Below are positions 1 to 10,642 of a DNA stretch of 64,000 nucleotides, piece by piece (the stretch's first letter is position 1; each line of letters opens with the position of its first letter). A model generated the notes under the pieces. It was not told the DNA's origin, searched no databases, and saw nothing but the letters and a program-made list of their open reading frames with translations. Source of the stretch: Clostridia bacterium (lineage in GTDB: Bacteria; Bacillota; Peptococcia; DRI-13; SM3-B62); assembly GCA_018432615.1 (NCBI GenBank), contig JAHDSQ010000006.1, positions 82,432 to 146,431 of the forward strand, read 5' to 3'. The translations under genes and the position numbers were made by a program.

Positions 1-1730
1 CAGAAGGAGTGGAGGTTTTACCGCCCTTGGCCTTCGTTGTGACACTAAAGTTTGACGGATTGACGATTAACCTTTCCTACGATCAAGGGAAACTTGTACA
101 AGCCGCTACCCGTGGTACGGGAGAAGTGGGTGAGGAAATACTGACTCAGGCCAGGACTATCGCCGCTGTACCTTTGGCAATTGAGAGTCCGCATTTCATG
201 GAGGTGCGGGGAGAGGCACTGATGACAAAAAAGGCCTTTGCAGAGTATAACAAAAAAGCGGCGATACCTTTGAAAAACTTGCGTAACGGAGCTGCCGGGG
301 CTTTGCGCAATTTGGACGCCAGGGAGACGGCCCGTAGGAAATTAACGGCCTTCTTTTATGATATGGGATATTACGAAGGATTGAAGATCGATTCATATGC
401 ACAGATGCTAGATTTCTTAGAAAAGCAAGGTTTGCCGGTGCATCCTTATCATCAAAGATGTGCGGATTTGCAGGAGGTCATAGGGGAAATTGAAAAGGTA
501 ACGGCTGAACGTGAAAAATATGATTTTGAGATAGATGGCTTGGTGATAGCCGTAGATGACTTGCGGACCCGTGAGGTATTGGGATATACCGTGAAGTTTC
601 CCCGTTGGGCCATTGCTTACAAGTTTGCGGCTAAGGATGCCATAACAAGGTTGATCGACGTGGAGTGGAATGTGGGAAGGACAGGGAAAGTCACGCCTAC
701 GGCCCTTCTTGAGCCGGTGGAGATAGGCGGGGTGACGATTAAAAGGGCGACCTTGAACAATATGGACGATATCGGCAGAAAAGGGGTCAGACTCGGTTGC
801 GATGTTTTTGTGCGCCGATCCAACGATGTTATTCCGGAGATTACCGGAGTAGCGGAGCCTTTGCCCGAGGGGACGCAGGAAATCAAAACTCCGGAATATT
901 GTCCCGCCTGCGGGGCGGTGCTGGTGCAAAACGGGGTGCACTTGTTCTGTGAAAACTCATTGTCCTGTAAACCCCAGATGGTCAAGAGCATTGTGCATTT
1001 TGCGGGGCGGGAAGCTATGAACATTGAGGGCTTCAGCGAAAAAACGGCCGAACAGCTCTTCGAAAAACTGGATATCCGGGAGATTTCTGATTTATATAGG
1101 ATAAAAAAAGAAGACCTGCTGGGTCTGGAAAAGTTTAAAGAGAAAAAGTCACAAAAGCTTCTTGAGGCTATTGAAAAAAGCAAGGCTTGCAGTTTGGCCT
1201 CCTTTATCTTTGCCCTGGGGATACCTAATGTGGGGAAAAAGACAGCCCGGGATCTGGCGGATACCTTTCATTCCCTTCAGGGACTGAGAGAAGCAACACG
1301 GGAGGAACTGCTGGAAGTTGAGGATATAGGGGAAATCGTGGCGGACAGTATCATGGCGTTCTTTGAAGATGAAAAGATACAGACCGGTATTGCCAAGCTT
1401 CTTGCCGCCGGAGTCAGTCCCGTGCATGAAGAACGACAGCCTGAAGAGAGCCCTTTTAAAGGGAAAACCGTGGTTGTGACTGGTACACTGCAGGGGTATT
1501 CCCGCACGGAGATAGAAGAACTTCTTACGAGCCTGGGTGCAAGGGTCTCCGGCAGTGTGAGCAAAAAGACCGACTTTGTCCTCGTGGGGGAAAATGCCGG
1601 TTCTAAGCTGGATAAGGCTAGGGACATCCTGGCATCCGGGCAGGAGACAAATTTGCGGATCCTTGCGGAGGAGGAGTTTACCCGGGAGTTTAATACAGTT
1701 AATATCTCCCCTTCAAATAATGAAAAATAG
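1..1730 (+). CDS. ligA: NAD-dependent DNA ligase LigA, 5'-truncated by window edge
   Basis: Seals nicks in duplex DNA using NAD+; essential for replication and repair. The reading frame is open from the first bases, so the N-terminal Ia domain and the true start lie upstream. What is visible begins at the adenylation domain with the catalytic-lysine motif KFDGL (about bases 51-65), then an OB fold, a four-cysteine zinc finger (CPAC ... CENSLSC, about bases 900-970), helix-hairpin-helix repeats ([10 protein letters not shown]) and a C-terminal BRCT domain ([11 protein letters not shown]). Domain order and the remaining 570 or so codons match the family. The next gene, gatC, is 62 bp downstream. 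No frameshift or internal stop is visible, so this is a partial gene because of the window, not a pseudogene. Confidence 0.97.
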   Translation, partial: EGVEVLPPLAFVVTLKFDGLTINLSYDQGKLVQAATRGTGEVGEEILTQARTIAAVPLAIESPHFMEVRGEALMTKKAFAEYNKKAAIPLKNLRNGAAGALRNLDARETARRKLTAFFYDMGYYEGLKIDSYAQMLDFLEKQGLPVHPYHQRCADLQEVIGEIEKVTAEREKYDFEIDGLVIAVDDLRTREVLGYTVKFPRWAIAYKFAAKDAITRLIDVEWNVGRTGKVTPTALLEPVEIGGVTIKRATLNNMDDIGRKGVRLGCDVFVRRSNDVIPEITGVAEPLPEGTQEIKTPEYCPACGAVLVQNGVHLFCENSLSCKPQMVKSIVHFAGREAMNIEGFSEKTAEQLFEKLDIREISDLYRIKKEDLLGLEKFKEKKSQKLLEAIEKSKACSLASFIFALGIPNVGKKTARDLADTFHSLQGLREATREELLEVEDIGEIVADSIMAFFEDEKIQTGIAKLLAAGVSPVHEERQPEESPFKGKTVVVTGTLQGYSRTEIEELLTSLGARVSGSVSKKTDFVLVGENAGSKLDKARDILASGQETNLRILAEEEFTREFNTVNISPSNNEK

Positions 1731-1742
1731 CCGTATATCTGC

Positions 1743-1748
1743 TATAAT
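1743..1748 (+). promoter_or_regulatory. Possible -10 box for gatCAB
   Basis: A perfect TATAAT lies in the 62-bp ligA-gatC gap, 44 bp before the gatC start. No good -35 hexamer is seen 16-18 bp upstream, so this is only a candidate promoter that would let gatCAB be transcribed apart from ligA. Confidence 0.35.
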
Positions 1749-1792
1749 GCAAGATGTGGAAAATTGTTTACATAAAAAGGATGGTGGGCAAA

Positions 1793-2077
1793 GTGAAGAT
1801 TACCCAAAAAGATGTCGAGCACGTGGCGCTGCTCAGCCGCCTGAAGCTTTCGGAGGATGATAAGGACAAGTATACCCAATCGTTGAACGCGATCCTCGAG
1901 TATATGGAGATACTGAATCGAGTCGATACAAGCGGTATTGAGCCGACAGCCCATGTATTGCCTTTAAAAAATGTCTTCCGTGAGGATGAAGTAAAAGAAA
2001 CATTAGAAAAGGAACTGGTCTTATCCAATGCCCCGGATGAAGAAAACGGGTGTTTCAGGGTACCGCGTATTATCTAG
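1793..2077 (+). CDS. gatC: Asp-tRNA(Asn)/Glu-tRNA(Gln) amidotransferase subunit C
   Basis: Small subunit of the GatCAB amidotransferase, which converts misacylated Glu-tRNA(Gln) or Asp-tRNA(Asn) to the amidated forms; GatC wraps around and stabilises GatA. The 94-residue product has the family N-terminus KITQKDVEHVALLSRL, the middle PTAHVLPLKNVFREDEV and the usual length. I chose the GTG at 1793 because families begin directly at this KIT motif; in-frame ATG 1781 and GTG 1784 sit too close to the AAAAGG ribosome site. It is first in a gatC-gatA-gatB run, 39 bp before gatA. Confidence 0.95.
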   Translation: MKITQKDVEHVALLSRLKLSEDDKDKYTQSLNAILEYMEILNRVDTSGIEPTAHVLPLKNVFREDEVKETLEKELVLSNAPDEENGCFRVPRII

Positions 2078-2116
2078 CAAGCGATAGGGTTTGTCACGAG
2101 AAAGGGGGAAAATATC

Positions 2117-3584
2117 TTGTCTTTAACAGGCTTAACGGCACATGAATTAAGCGAATTATTAAGGAAACGCGAAATCAGCAGTACCGAATTGACAGAGCGG
2201 CATTTGGATTTGATCAACGCTTTAGAGGGTAAGATCAACGCGTTTGTGACGGTGACAGGGGAAGATGCGTTAAAACAGGCGCGGGAAATAGATGAAAGAA
2301 GGGCTCGGGGAGAGGAACTTCCGCCCTTGGCGGGAATACCGGCAGCCCTTAAAGATAATATGTGTACAAAAGGAGTTAAAACGACTTGTTCATCCAACAT
2401 TTTATATAACTTTATTCCACCCTACGATGCCACTGTAACGGAAAAGCTCAGTGCGGCGGGTGCGGTGATAATGGGCAAGTGCAATATGGATGAGTTCGCC
2501 ATGGGTTCTTCTACAGAGAATTCCGGCTTTGCTCCGACCAGGAACCCTCACGATTTACGGGCGGTACCGGGAGGCTCCAGCGGAGGTTCGGCTGCCTCCG
2601 TGGCAGCGGGCGAAGTGGTATTTTCCCTGGGTTCGGATACCGGAGGGTCCATTCGCCAGCCGGCGTCATTTTGCGGGGTAATAGGCTTAAAACCCACTTA
2701 CGGTTATGTTTCAAGGTACGGTTTAATCGCCTTTGCTTCCTCTTTAGACCAAATCGGTCCTTTTACCAGGGATATGACGGATTGTGCGCTGGTGATGAAT
2801 GCCATCTTTGGGCACGATCCTAAGGATTCCACGTCCGCACCGGTTGAAGTTCCTGATTTTACAGGATTTTTAAAAGATGATGTCAAGGGTTTGAAGATTG
2901 GTATTCCCAAAGAATACATGCAGAGCGGTATTGACCCACAGGTAGCCGTAGCTGTTAAAAAAGCCATCGAGAAGCTTGAAGAGCTGGGGGCCTTTTGTGA
3001 AGAGGTCTCCCTGCCCCATACGGAGTATGCCTTGCCCGCTTATTATATTATTGCTCCGGCCGAGGCCAGCTCCAACCTGGCCAGGTATGACGGTGTTCGT
3101 TACGGGCTGCGGGTTGAGGCAGATGATACTATTTCCATGTTTAACGAAACACGCAGTCGGGGCTTCGGCGAGGAAGTGAAGCGGAGGATTATGCTGGGGA
3201 CGTACGCTCTAAGTTCCGGCTACTATGATGCTTATTACCTTAAAGCGCTAAAGATACGGACACTGGTCAAACAGGATTTCGACGAGGCTTTTAAAAAGTT
3301 TGATTGTCTTTTGACACCGACCTCACCGACGTCGGCCTTTGACTTTGGGGAGAAAGCGGATGATCCGCTCTCCATGTATATGTCGGATATTTGTACGATA
3401 CCTGTTAATCTGGCCGGTATTCCTGCACTGTCCCTGCCCTTTGATACGGTGAACGGACGGCCTGTAGGTTTGCAATTGATCGGCAAGGCCTTTGATGAAG
3501 GAACCTTGTTGCGGGTGGCCTACACCCTGGAACAGAATACGGACCTGACGAGGCCTAAGCCTGATTTGGAAGGGGCGCTGCAGA

Positions 3585-3601
<17 letters not shown>
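2117..3601 (+). CDS. gatA: Asp-tRNA(Asn)/Glu-tRNA(Gln) amidotransferase subunit A
   Basis: Glutaminase subunit of GatCAB: releases ammonia from glutamine and channels it to GatB. It is an amidase-signature enzyme of 494 residues, normal for the family. The catalytic triad is visible as Lys79 (GIPAALKDN), Ser154 (GGSSGGSAA) and Ser178 (DTGGSIRQP), at the same numbers as the characterised Staphylococcus GatA. Start is TTG at 2117, supported by an AAAGGGGG ribosome site 8-9 bp upstream; no ATG is placed better. Its 3' end overlaps gatB by 17 bp, consistent with coupled synthesis of the complex. Confidence 0.97.
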
Positions 3602-5042
<1,441 letters not shown>

Positions 5043-5073
5043 ATTAAAAATAAGAATTGTGGAGGTGTATTGC

Positions 5074-5784
5074 TTGGAAACGACACCTCGCTGGTCGATT
5101 GTAGATGCTGTGGTTGTGTTGGCTGTTGTTCTGGCAACATCCCTTTTTCTGCCTATATCAAGTTTTAATTGGTTTAAAAGCCTTGGGTTCTTAATTAGTC
5201 CGGGCAACCAGACTTTGGGGATATTGTTTTTAAACGCCCTTTTTAAGGGCGTTTTATTGGCCGGTCTTGTTTTCTTTTTTGCAAGCTTCAGACAGCAAGG
5301 TTGGGCTAGGGTTGCTTTGGGACTACGGAGTGATGAAAAAAAACGCTGGTTGCGGCTGGGGATCGGGCAGGGGTTGCTGATTTGTTTAGTAGTGATGATT
5401 ACTTCACTGGTTTTATATTTACTCTTTCCTTACGAAGTGGCAGAACAAGAGATAGTGGGGTACCTGAGTACTGCCGGGAACAAGTGGGAACTGTTTTTGA
5501 CCTTGGCTATTACCTCTTTTTTCGCTCCGGTGAGTGAGGAGATGTATTTCCGCGGGTTTTTATACCCGGCCTTGTCGAAAAAACTGGGCAGGCTGCCCGC
5601 TTTGCTTTTGACAAACATTGTCTTCGGTGTATTGCATCTTGATTTACCGCGTTTTCTTATCATCACTATAGGGGGGATTTGGCTGACTCGGCTTTATGAA
5701 AAGACCGGCTCGCTTTTGACTTCAATAACCGCCCATGCCACATGGAACGCTTCGATGATCTTGCTGTTATACTTGGCAGGTTAG
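5074..5784 (+). CDS. CPBP family intramembrane glutamic endopeptidase
   Basis: Predicted integral-membrane protease of the CPBP (CAAX protease and bacteriocin-processing) family; the substrate is unknown. Several hydrophobic segments are seen, and the diagnostic motifs are present: EEMYFRGFLYP (EExxxR), then FGVLHLD and HATWNAS supplying the conserved histidines and asparagine. I chose TTG 5074 because GGAGGT lies 7 bp upstream; the upstream in-frame GTG 5059 would put the ribosome site inside the gene. It follows gatB by 31 bp and may be co-transcribed. A 10-bp hairpin followed by T residues lies inside the coding sequence and is listed separately. Confidence 0.88.
   Translation: METTPRWSIVDAVVVLAVVLATSLFLPISSFNWFKSLGFLISPGNQTLGILFLNALFKGVLLAGLVFFFASFRQQGWARVALGLRSDEKKRWLRLGIGQGLLICLVVMITSLVLYLLFPYEVAEQEIVGYLSTAGNKWELFLTLAITSFFAPVSEEMYFRGFLYPALSKKLGRLPALLLTNIVFGVLHLDLPRFLIITIGGIWLTRLYEKTGSLLTSITAHATWNASMILLLYLAG
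5232..5258 (+). other. Intragenic terminator-like hairpin in the CPBP gene
   Basis: AAACGCCCTT (5232-5241) pairs perfectly with AAGGGCGTTT (5245-5254) over a 3-nt loop and is followed by T-rich sequence. It is coding (LNALFKG), so it may be chance or may attenuate transcription through the gene. Confidence 0.4.
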
Positions 5785-5804
5785 GCTTTTGATCCTGACC
5801 TGCT

Positions 5805-7658
5805 TTAATTTGCTTTTTTAAACTGGCTCGTATACAGTTCGTAATAGAAACCTTTTTGGGCTAGAAGCTCTTGGTGATGGCCTCTTTCAATGATTTCCCC
5901 TTGATGGATAACCAGGATGAGATCGGCATTTCTGATCGTTCTGAGACGGTGAGCGATGACAAAGGTTGTGCGGCCTTTCATGATGCTTAACATAGCCTTT
6001 TGAATGAGAATTTCCGTGCGTGTATCCACACTGCTGGTAGCTTCATCGAGGATTAAGATATCCGGGTCGGATAAGACGGCCCGAGAGATAGCCAAGAGCT
6101 GTCTTTGACCCTGGCTGAGGTTGTTGCCTTCTTCCGTCAGCAGGGTTTCGTAACCTTGTGGGAGACGTCGGATAAACTGGTCGGCGTTGGCTGTCTTAGC
6201 GGCTTGAATGATTTCTTCATTACCGGCGTCAAGTCTTCCGTAGCGGATATTCTCCTTGATTGTTCCGGAGAAGAGGTAGGTATCCTGCAGGACGATTCCC
6301 AGCCTTTGGCGCAGATTATCGCGGTTTATGCTGCGAATATCCTTACCGTCTATTCTTATCGTACCGCTGTTTATATCGTAAAACCTGGTCAGAAGATTGA
6401 TAATCGTGGTTTTTCCGGAACCGGTTGGTCCTACTAAAGCAATGGTTTGACCGGCCTTGGCTTGGAGATTGATGTTTTTGAGGACAGGAACATCCTCGAG
6501 ATACCCGAAATTAACATTTTCAAATTCCACGTTGCCGCCGACCCTTTTTAAAGGGGCGGTTTTTTTGCTTTCTTCGTCTTCAGACTCTTCATCCATTACT
6601 TCGAAGACTCTCTCGGCACCGGCCAGTGCGGCCTGAATACTGTTATACAGTGCGGCAATTTGCTGGAGAGGCTGAGCAAATTGCCGTGAATAGGTGACAA
6701 AGGTGGTAATAACACCCACCGTGGCTAGTCCTTTTACCGTCATGAGGCCGCCTACACAAACGACGATGGCAAACCCCAGTCTGTTGATCATGTGCATGAT
6801 AGGACCCATCGAGCCTGAAAGGGTCTCGGCTCGGACGGAAGATTTTTTTAAGGCTTCGTTCCCCTGATTAAACTTTGCAATTACTTCGCTTTCTCTGTTA
6901 TAAGCCTTGATTACCTTCTGCCCGGTTATTGTCTCTTCGATGAATCCGTTTAAGGAGCCCAACTCTTTTTGCCTTTTTGAATAAGCCTTGCGTGTGTGAA
7001 AGGCCAGCCTTCTCGTGGTGAGGATAACGAGAGGCACGGTCAGCATAGTAATCAAGGCCAGTTGCCAATTGATAAAGAGCATGATGGCAATAATGCCCGT
7101 GATGGAAAGTAGGCTGGAGATAATCTGGATAATGCTTTGAGAGAGGGTGTTGCTGATGTTTTCAATATCGTTGGTGAAGCGGCTCATCAGCACCCCACGG
7201 GGTTCACGATCGAAAAAGCGCAGCGGCAGTGTCTGCAGTTTGACAAACAGTTCGTCCCTGATTCTTTTAATTGCTTTTTGCGCGATACCGATCATGACAT
7301 AGTTCTGCAGCCAGGTAAAGGCAGAAGAGAGGACATATATTGCAATTAGGAGGAAAATGATGTTTTTTAGTCCGCCGATGTCACGGGGGATGAGGTATTT
7401 ATCCACGGCAAGGCCTAATAAATATGGGCCGCAGAGCCTTAAAAGTGTTGCTACTGTTACAAGGAAGAAGACGGCGATAAGACCGGTTTTCTCTTTTACC
7501 AGATAACCACCGAGTCTCTTTATCGTATCCTCTCTATTACGAGGTTTAACAAGGGGTCCCATTATATGGGCGCCTCTGTGACCTCCGCCGGGTCGACCGG
7601 GAAAAGGCGGGGCGGCTGATTTAGTTTCGCTTTTTATGTTCTTGTTGTTATCAGGCAT
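5805..7658 (-). CDS. ABC exporter half-transporter, second of a heteromeric pair
   Basis: Membrane-spanning domain fused to an ATPase; with the upstream gene it probably forms a heterodimeric multidrug or lipid exporter of the BmrCD/YknUV type. N-terminal cytoplasmic extension is rich in Pro/Gly/Lys, then six membrane helices, then the nucleotide-binding domain with Walker A GPTGSGKTT, signature LSQGQRQLLAISRA, Walker B ILILDEATSSVD and the switch histidine in FVIAHRL. Start is ATG 7658 (revised from a longer frame) because GGAGGAGG lies about 9 bp upstream and the ATG overlaps the stop of the preceding gene by 8 bp. It has the canonical signature and catalytic Glu, so this half is the ATP-hydrolysing-competent site. 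Confidence 0.94.
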   Translation of the reverse strand: MPDNNKNIKSETKSAAPPFPGRPGGGHRGAHIMGPLVKPRNREDTIKRLGGYLVKEKTGLIAVFFLVTVATLLRLCGPYLLGLAVDKYLIPRDIGGLKNIIFLLIAIYVLSSAFTWLQNYVMIGIAQKAIKRIRDELFVKLQTLPLRFFDREPRGVLMSRFTNDIENISNTLSQSIIQIISSLLSITGIIAIMLFINWQLALITMLTVPLVILTTRRLAFHTRKAYSKRQKELGSLNGFIEETITGQKVIKAYNRESEVIAKFNQGNEALKKSSVRAETLSGSMGPIMHMINRLGFAIVVCVGGLMTVKGLATVGVITTFVTYSRQFAQPLQQIAALYNSIQAALAGAERVFEVMDEESEDEESKKTAPLKRVGGNVEFENVNFGYLEDVPVLKNINLQAKAGQTIALVGPTGSGKTTIINLLTRFYDINSGTIRIDGKDIRSINRDNLRQRLGIVLQDTYLFSGTIKENIRYGRLDAGNEEIIQAAKTANADQFIRRLPQGYETLLTEEGNNLSQGQRQLLAISRAVLSDPDILILDEATSSVDTRTEILIQKAMLSIMKGRTTFVIAHRLRTIRNADLILVIHQGEIIERGHHQELLAQKGFYYELYTSQFKKAN

Positions 7659-9393
7659 AAGAGATTTCCTCCTCCCCCAGCTGTGAATCGTATATTTCCC
7701 GGTAGATATCACTTGTTGTTAATAGTTCTTCATGACGTCCGATTGCTGCAATACTGCCGTTATCCAAAACGATGATTTTATCTGCCTCCAGAACCGAGGT
7801 GATCTTTTGGGCAACAATGAAGCAGGTGGTATTATTCATTTTCTTTTTGATAGCCTTTTGGATCTGTGCCTCCGCTTTGGCGTCGACCGCGCTGGTGCTG
7901 TCGTCTAGGATAAGGATAGCGGGCTTTCTCACCAGTGCTCTGGCTATGGAGATACGCTGTTTTTGACCGCCGGAGAGGTTGACACCCCTTTGTTTAAGCT
8001 CAGAATCGTAACCTACGGGCAGGTGCCGGATGAAGCGGTCGGCCTGAGCGGTTTGAGCAGCCCAGGTGATTTCGTCTTCCTCTGCCTGGGGGTTACCGTA
8101 GAGAATATTATCCTTGACGGAGCCGGAGAAGAGAAAAGTATTTTGGGCGACCAATCCTATTTGCTCCAGCAGGACCTTGTGGTTGATGCTGCGGATATCC
8201 CTGCCGTCGATTAGTATTTCTCCGGAATCGGCCTCATATAAACGGGGGATGAGGTTAATCAGGCTGGACTTACCGGAACCGGTAGCCCCCAATATCCCTA
8301 TGGTTTCTCCGGGCTTTGCCACAAAGCTGATATCTTTCAGAACCGGATTGTCGGCTGAACCGTTATAGCTGAAATTCACGTTGCGGAAGGAGACTTCGCC
8401 TTTGATGACTAAATCGGAGACTGCTGTCGGATCATCTGTGATCTCCGGTTTTTCCCCAAGTATTTCATTGACCCTTTTTCCCGACGCTTCCGCTCTGGAA
8501 ATGTGCAGAATGAGCATGCCGACGAACATGAGGGATGTCATGACCTGCATAAGGTAATTGATAAAGGCCACAATCTGCCCAATCTGAATTCCGCCTGCCT
8601 GTAGTTTAACACCCCCCAGCCATAAAACGGCGACGATGCCGAGGTTTATCGTCAGCATCAAAAGAGGCATCGAAAGGGCTACCATTCTGGAGGCATACAC
8701 GGTAGTCTCCATATACCGATCGTTAGCCGCTGTGAATTTTTTTGTTTCATAGTCAGAACGAACAAAGGCTTTAACCACACGAACGCCGGCCAAGTTTTCC
8801 TGGATGACCGTATTTAATTTATCAAGGCAGAGCTGAACCTGATAGAACAAAGGATAGTTCTTTTTGATAATTACATAGAGAATGATAACCAGGATAGGCA
8901 GAATGACGATAAGTATCGGTGCAAGCTCCGGAGCGGTTATTGCCGCCATAATGATGCTGCCGATGAGCAGGAATGGTGCTCTGAAAAGCATACGTAGTAT
9001 CATGATGGTGATGCCCTGTATCCTGTTGATATCATCGGTCAGTCTGGTGATAAGGGGTCCTGTCGAAAGCCTGTCAAGATTGGCGTAGGAAAAGGATTGA
9101 ACTTTTACAAACAAATCCCGGCGCAAATCGGTGGCGAAATTGAGGGAAGCCCTGGTGGAAAAGTATACGCTCATAAACCCTCCCGTTAGGCCTACGAAGG
9201 AAAGAAGCAGCATCAATATCCCGTTTCTTAAGACGAAATCAAGGTTGTTTTGAGTGATGCCGATATCAATAATCCTTTGCATAAACCAGGGCTGGCTGAG
9301 GTCGACGGCTACCTCTAAAAGCATGAATAATGGGCCTAAGACAGTAATCAAAAGATACGGCTTTAGATAGGAAAACAGTTTTATTATGTTCAT
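7651..9393 (-). CDS. ABC exporter half-transporter, first of a heteromeric pair
   Basis: Six-helix membrane domain plus ATPase domain. Walker A is GATGSGKSS, the signature is LSGGQKQRISIARAL, and the Walker B region reads ILILDDSTSAVD. The catalytic glutamate after Walker B is therefore replaced by Asp (LDDS rather than LDEA), and the switch histidine is Gln (FIVAQKI). This is the usual degenerate site of heterodimeric exporters, which supports pairing with the downstream half-transporter that keeps both residues. ATG 9393 is preferred over ATG 9402 because the GGAG ribosome site abuts the latter. Co-transcribed with the MarR gene upstream. Confidence 0.94.
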   Translation of the reverse strand: MNIIKLFSYLKPYLLITVLGPLFMLLEVAVDLSQPWFMQRIIDIGITQNNLDFVLRNGILMLLLSFVGLTGGFMSVYFSTRASLNFATDLRRDLFVKVQSFSYANLDRLSTGPLITRLTDDINRIQGITIMILRMLFRAPFLLIGSIIMAAITAPELAPILIVILPILVIILYVIIKKNYPLFYQVQLCLDKLNTVIQENLAGVRVVKAFVRSDYETKKFTAANDRYMETTVYASRMVALSMPLLMLTINLGIVAVLWLGGVKLQAGGIQIGQIVAFINYLMQVMTSLMFVGMLILHISRAEASGKRVNEILGEKPEITDDPTAVSDLVIKGEVSFRNVNFSYNGSADNPVLKDISFVAKPGETIGILGATGSGKSSLINLIPRLYEADSGEILIDGRDIRSINHKVLLEQIGLVAQNTFLFSGSVKDNILYGNPQAEEDEITWAAQTAQADRFIRHLPVGYDSELKQRGVNLSGGQKQRISIARALVRKPAILILDDSTSAVDAKAEAQIQKAIKKKMNNTTCFIVAQKITSVLEADKIIVLDNGSIAAIGRHEELLTTSDIYREIYDSQLGEEEISYA

Positions 9394-9437
9394 TCGCGTC
9401 ATCTCCGTAATTGGGTAGTAGTTATGTTAAAATGTTA

Positions 9438-9899
9438 TTAATCGTTTAATGATTTGAGCAGATTTTTTCTTAAGCGGATAAAAAGACGATTGAGGTCAGC
9501 TTTTTCTTTCGATGTAAAATTGCCGAAGCAGTCTTCATATAACTTATCGTAGACTTCTTTTACTTTCATTTCTAAGTCACGGCCTGCTTGTGTCAGATAA
9601 ATCCTTGATACTCTCATGTCTTTTGAATCGGTCCTACGGAAGAGGTAACCGGAGTGCTCCATGCGGCTGACCATTTTCGCCAGCGTGGATGGCTGGATAG
9701 ACATGGCAGCGGCCAGCTCTTTTTGTGTTTGGCCGTCCTGTGACCATAGGAGCCGTAATAAATGGGGCTGTCCTTTGTATAAACCGATTTTATTGAGATA
9801 GCCATGCAGTTTCTTGAAATGAAGGTGGGATACGTGTATCAGCAAAATTTCCAGATTGCTGTCCTCTTGCAGGCTATGGCTAAAATGACAGTGGGGCAT
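9438..9899 (-). CDS. MarR family transcriptional regulator
   Basis: Winged-helix repressor of about 153 residues, the family's typical length. The DNA-binding core is recognisable: recognition region QTQKELAAAMSIQPSTLAKM, then the wing RRTDSKDMRVSRIYLT with the conserved D-R pair. It is the first gene of a minus-strand operon with two ABC half-transporters, the standard layout for an efflux operon repressed by its own first product until a toxic ligand binds. The divergent promoter region upstream carries an imperfect palindrome at 9921-9932 that is a candidate operator. Confidence 0.93.
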   Translation of the reverse strand: MPHCHFSHSLQEDSNLEILLIHVSHLHFKKLHGYLNKIGLYKGQPHLLRLLWSQDGQTQKELAAAMSIQPSTLAKMVSRMEHSGYLFRRTDSKDMRVSRIYLTQAGRDLEMKVKEVYDKLYEDCFGNFTSKEKADLNRLFIRLRKNLLKSLND

Positions 9900-9920
9900 A
9901 GAATGAAACCTCGCTTTTAG

Positions 9921-9932
9921 TTAGTCGGCTAA
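9921..9932. promoter_or_regulatory. Candidate MarR operator palindrome
   Basis: TTAGTCGGCTAA is an imperfect palindrome (one mismatched pair) lying just downstream of the marR -10 box, where a bound dimer would block transcription. Assignment is by position only. Confidence 0.35.
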
Positions 9933-9948
9933 ATAAATAGTTATTGCT

Positions 9949-9977
9949 ATCATACACAAAGGATTACTTTTTGTAAA
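9949..9977 (-). promoter_or_regulatory. Sigma-A promoter of the marR-ABC operon
   Basis: Reading the minus strand, TTTACA (9972-9977), a 17-bp spacer and TATGAT (9949-9954) give a near-consensus promoter about 50 bp before the marR start. Confidence 0.7.
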
Positions 9978-9996
9978 TAACGATTTGCAGTATAAT
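9971..9996 (+). promoter_or_regulatory. Possible promoter of the flavin-reductase gene
   Basis: A perfect TATAAT (9991-9996) is preceded by weak -35 candidates (TTGTAA at 9971, spacer only 14). It overlaps the -35 of the opposing marR promoter, so the two transcripts may be co-regulated. Confidence 0.45.
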
Positions 9997-10049
9997 GAGA
10001 TTATATGACGGACTTAAATATTCAATGTATCATGAAGGGAGTTTTATTA

Positions 10050-10550
10050 ATGGGAAAAACAGTAACAGATTTCAAGTCATGTCTGAAAGCAATGCCGGAC
10101 ATCCTCGTTTCCTGTCGTGATAACGAGGGCAGAAACAACGCTTTGGCTGTGGGGTATGCTTGCAATTGCAGTTTCGATCCGCCCATGGTTATGGTGGGTA
10201 TTCGCCCGAGTCGCTATTCATATCACATTGTAAAAGAAAGCGGGGTTTTCGTTGTTAATCTTGTCAGCGAGGAACTGCGGGAGAAATATGCCTATTTAGG
10301 AAGCCACAGCGGACGGGATGAGGATAAGCTGGAGAAGTTAGGAATGAAGCTGGGAGAAGGGGTCAAGGTCAATGCCCCTCTGTTGTTGGATTGTCCCGTC
10401 AACATCGAGTGTACTGTTGTGGATTCAATCAGAACAGGTTCTCACGAGATGTTCGTGGGCAAAGTGGAGTATATCCATGCCCGGGAAGAATTAATCAATG
10501 ATAAAGGTGGAATTGATTACAAGAAGATCAACCTGCTGAAGTTCAGATAA
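10050..10550 (+). CDS. Flavin reductase-like FMN-binding split-barrel protein
   Basis: Member of the flavin-reductase/FMN-binding split-barrel family, which binds FMN and often reduces it with NAD(P)H or delivers electrons to partner enzymes; the substrate here is unknown. The 166-residue product shows the family layout: NALAVGYACNCSFDPPMVMV, GIRPSRYSYHIVKESGVFVVN and a C-terminal GKVEYIHAREE segment. ATG 10050 is supported by GAAGGGAG 8-10 bp upstream; the longer in-frame start at 10005 has no ribosome site. It is divergent from the marR-ABC operon with overlapping promoters, so it may share that regulator. Confidence 0.85.
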   Translation: MGKTVTDFKSCLKAMPDILVSCRDNEGRNNALAVGYACNCSFDPPMVMVGIRPSRYSYHIVKESGVFVVNLVSEELREKYAYLGSHSGRDEDKLEKLGMKLGEGVKVNAPLLLDCPVNIECTVVDSIRTGSHEMFVGKVEYIHAREELINDKGGIDYKKINLLKFR

Positions 10551-10642
10551 GTCCTAGGCTAGTGGGTGGATTTGTATCTATTGCATAGAGCCATGTAAAC
10601 GGAGATAGGTAAAAGAAAGAATGCGGGGCAGGAGTTGGTAAC

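Noticed and set aside
1-1730. ligA as a pseudogene because the N-terminal domain is missing
   Set aside because: The frame is open at the window edge with catalytic KFDG present; truncation is only due to the window.
5059-5076. GTG 5059 as start of the CPBP gene
   Set aside because: The ribosome site GGAGGT would then lie inside the coding sequence; TTG 5074 has it at the right distance.
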